From: Bacillota bacterium | GTDB lineage: Bacteria; Bacillota; DTU065 | Assembly (NCBI GenBank): GCA_028708605.1 | Contig: JAQVYS010000016.1 | Coordinates: 1-33,246 of the forward strand | Reading direction: 5' to 3' | DNA: 33,246 nucleotides | In this document: positions 32,527-33,246 of the stretch, piece after piece | How positions within the stretch are numbered: the first letter of the stretch is position 1 | Layout of the letters: each line of letters starts with the position of its first letter | Translations under genes and position numbers: made by a program | Notes under the pieces: generated by a model | Databases searched by the model: none | The model's input: only the letters and a program-made list of their open reading frames with translations | Told to the model about the DNA's origin: nothing

Positions 32527-33246
32527 ATGCTTCCTGAATTTTCGATACAATGGTTTCCTGGTCATATGCAAAAAGCTAAACGCAACATTAAAGAAAATGT
32601 AGGCCTTGTTGATTTAATCATAGAGGTAAGAGATGCAAGAGCCCCTCTTACAAGCGCCAATCCTGTATTAGAAACACTTGGCCAAAACAAGTCTAAAATA
32701 ACTTTGCTAAACAAAGCTGATCTTGCAGATCAAGAGATAAATCGTAAATGGCAAGACTCTAGCGCAGAGATGCTACTCTTTTCTGGGAAGAACCAGAGAC
32801 AGATAAAAATGCTTCAACGAGAACTTAATAAAAGAGGGCAGTTTCTTAAGGAAGACTGGTTAAAAAGGAATAAAGGTTTAAGACCTTACAGAGCTATGGT
32901 AGTTGGGATGCCTAATGTTGGTAAATCAACGATAATTAATGCTCTTTCTAAATCATCAAAGGCAAAAACTGGTGAAAGACCAGGAGTTACAAGAGGTAAA
33001 CAGTGGATAACACTAAGTAACAACTGGCAGCTTTTAGATACACCTGGTGTCATGATTCCCGAAGCATTAAAAGGCGATCAAGCTTTATTTTTAGCACTGA
33101 TTAATGCTGTAGATGAAAGGCTCTACGATATTGAACTTGCTGCTTCTCATTTTGCTAAATGGCTAAAAGAGAATGCACCTTTGGTCATAGAAGCAAAATA
33201 CAAAATACAGATAGAAGACATCGAAGATCCATTTGCTATTTTAGAG
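32527..33246 (+). CDS. rbgA: Ribosome biogenesis GTPase RbgA (YlqF), partial
   Basis: The first 240 residues; the 3' end is beyond the window. Circularly permuted GTPase acting in late 50S assembly. Visible in order are IQWFPGHMQKAKRNI at the N-terminus, the G4 motif LLNKADLAD (about 59-67), the P-loop GMPNVGKST (about 128-136) and DTPG (G3). ATG 32527 with AGGAGGG ahead. It follows rplS as in Bacillus and many Clostridia. A usual length is about 280 residues. Confidence 0.96.
   Translation, partial: MLPEFSIQWFPGHMQKAKRNIKENVGLVDLIIEVRDARAPLTSANPVLETLGQNKSKITLLNKADLADQEINRKWQDSSAEMLLFSGKNQRQIKMLQRELNKRGQFLKEDWLKRNKGLRPYRAMVVGMPNVGKSTIINALSKSSKAKTGERPGVTRGKQWITLSNNWQLLDTPGVMIPEALKGDQALFLALINAVDERLYDIELAASHFAKWLKENAPLVIEAKYKIQIEDIEDPFAILE

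Overview
The window is a low-GC stretch of a Gram-positive, endospore-forming bacterium, most likely an anaerobic member of the Clostridia. Evidence for this is spoVS, a SigH-like sigma factor with a SigH-type promoter, a T-box leader on tyrS, the FapR-plsX-fab operon, the smc-ftsY-ylxM-ffh-rpsP-khpA-rimM-trmD-rplS-rbgA order, frequent GTG/TTG starts with strong Shine-Dalgarno (SD) sequences, and A/T-rich codon use. I cannot name a genus from sequence alone.

Layout. 1-542: the end of a membrane protein gene and a decayed IS1182-like remnant. 539-3072 (minus): tyrS with its T-box leader, translationally coupled to an uncharacterised helical-repeat protein. 3207-7552 (plus): class A penicillin-binding protein, then gltX. 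7562-11296: cca (minus), lepB (plus), an orphan ROK regulator (minus) and yigZ (plus), mostly separated by shared bidirectional hairpin terminators. 11349-13737: a poorly explained stretch with small hypothetical genes, a winged-helix protein, a 26-bp and a 19-bp inverted repeat and a possible structured RNA. 13885-14817: yceD-rpmF with two tandem consensus promoters. 14995-21529: fatty-acid/phospholipid operon fapR-plsX-fabH-fabD-fabG-acpP-fabF, ending in rnc, with a FapR-like operator over its promoter. 21577-23913: a block between rnc and smc holding a LexA/CI-like regulator (minus), spoVS behind a SigH-type promoter, a SigH-like sigma factor and a small winged-helix protein. 23915-33246: smc, ftsY, then ylxM-ffh-rpsP-khpA-rimM-trmD, rplS with its own promoter and an L19-type leader, and the start of rbgA, which runs off the window.

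Most genes are core functions: aminoacylation and tRNA maturation, envelope synthesis, lipid synthesis, chromosome organisation, SRP targeting and ribosome assembly. The less ordinary parts are the sporulation/regulator insert between rnc and smc, the winged-helix gene abutting smc, the hairpins that appear to set expression ratios inside operons (acpP/fabF, ftsY/ylxM, khpA/rimM), and the dark region 11.3-13.7 kb. I see no clear undescribed defence or biosynthetic system. No tRNA, rRNA or CRISPR was recognised.
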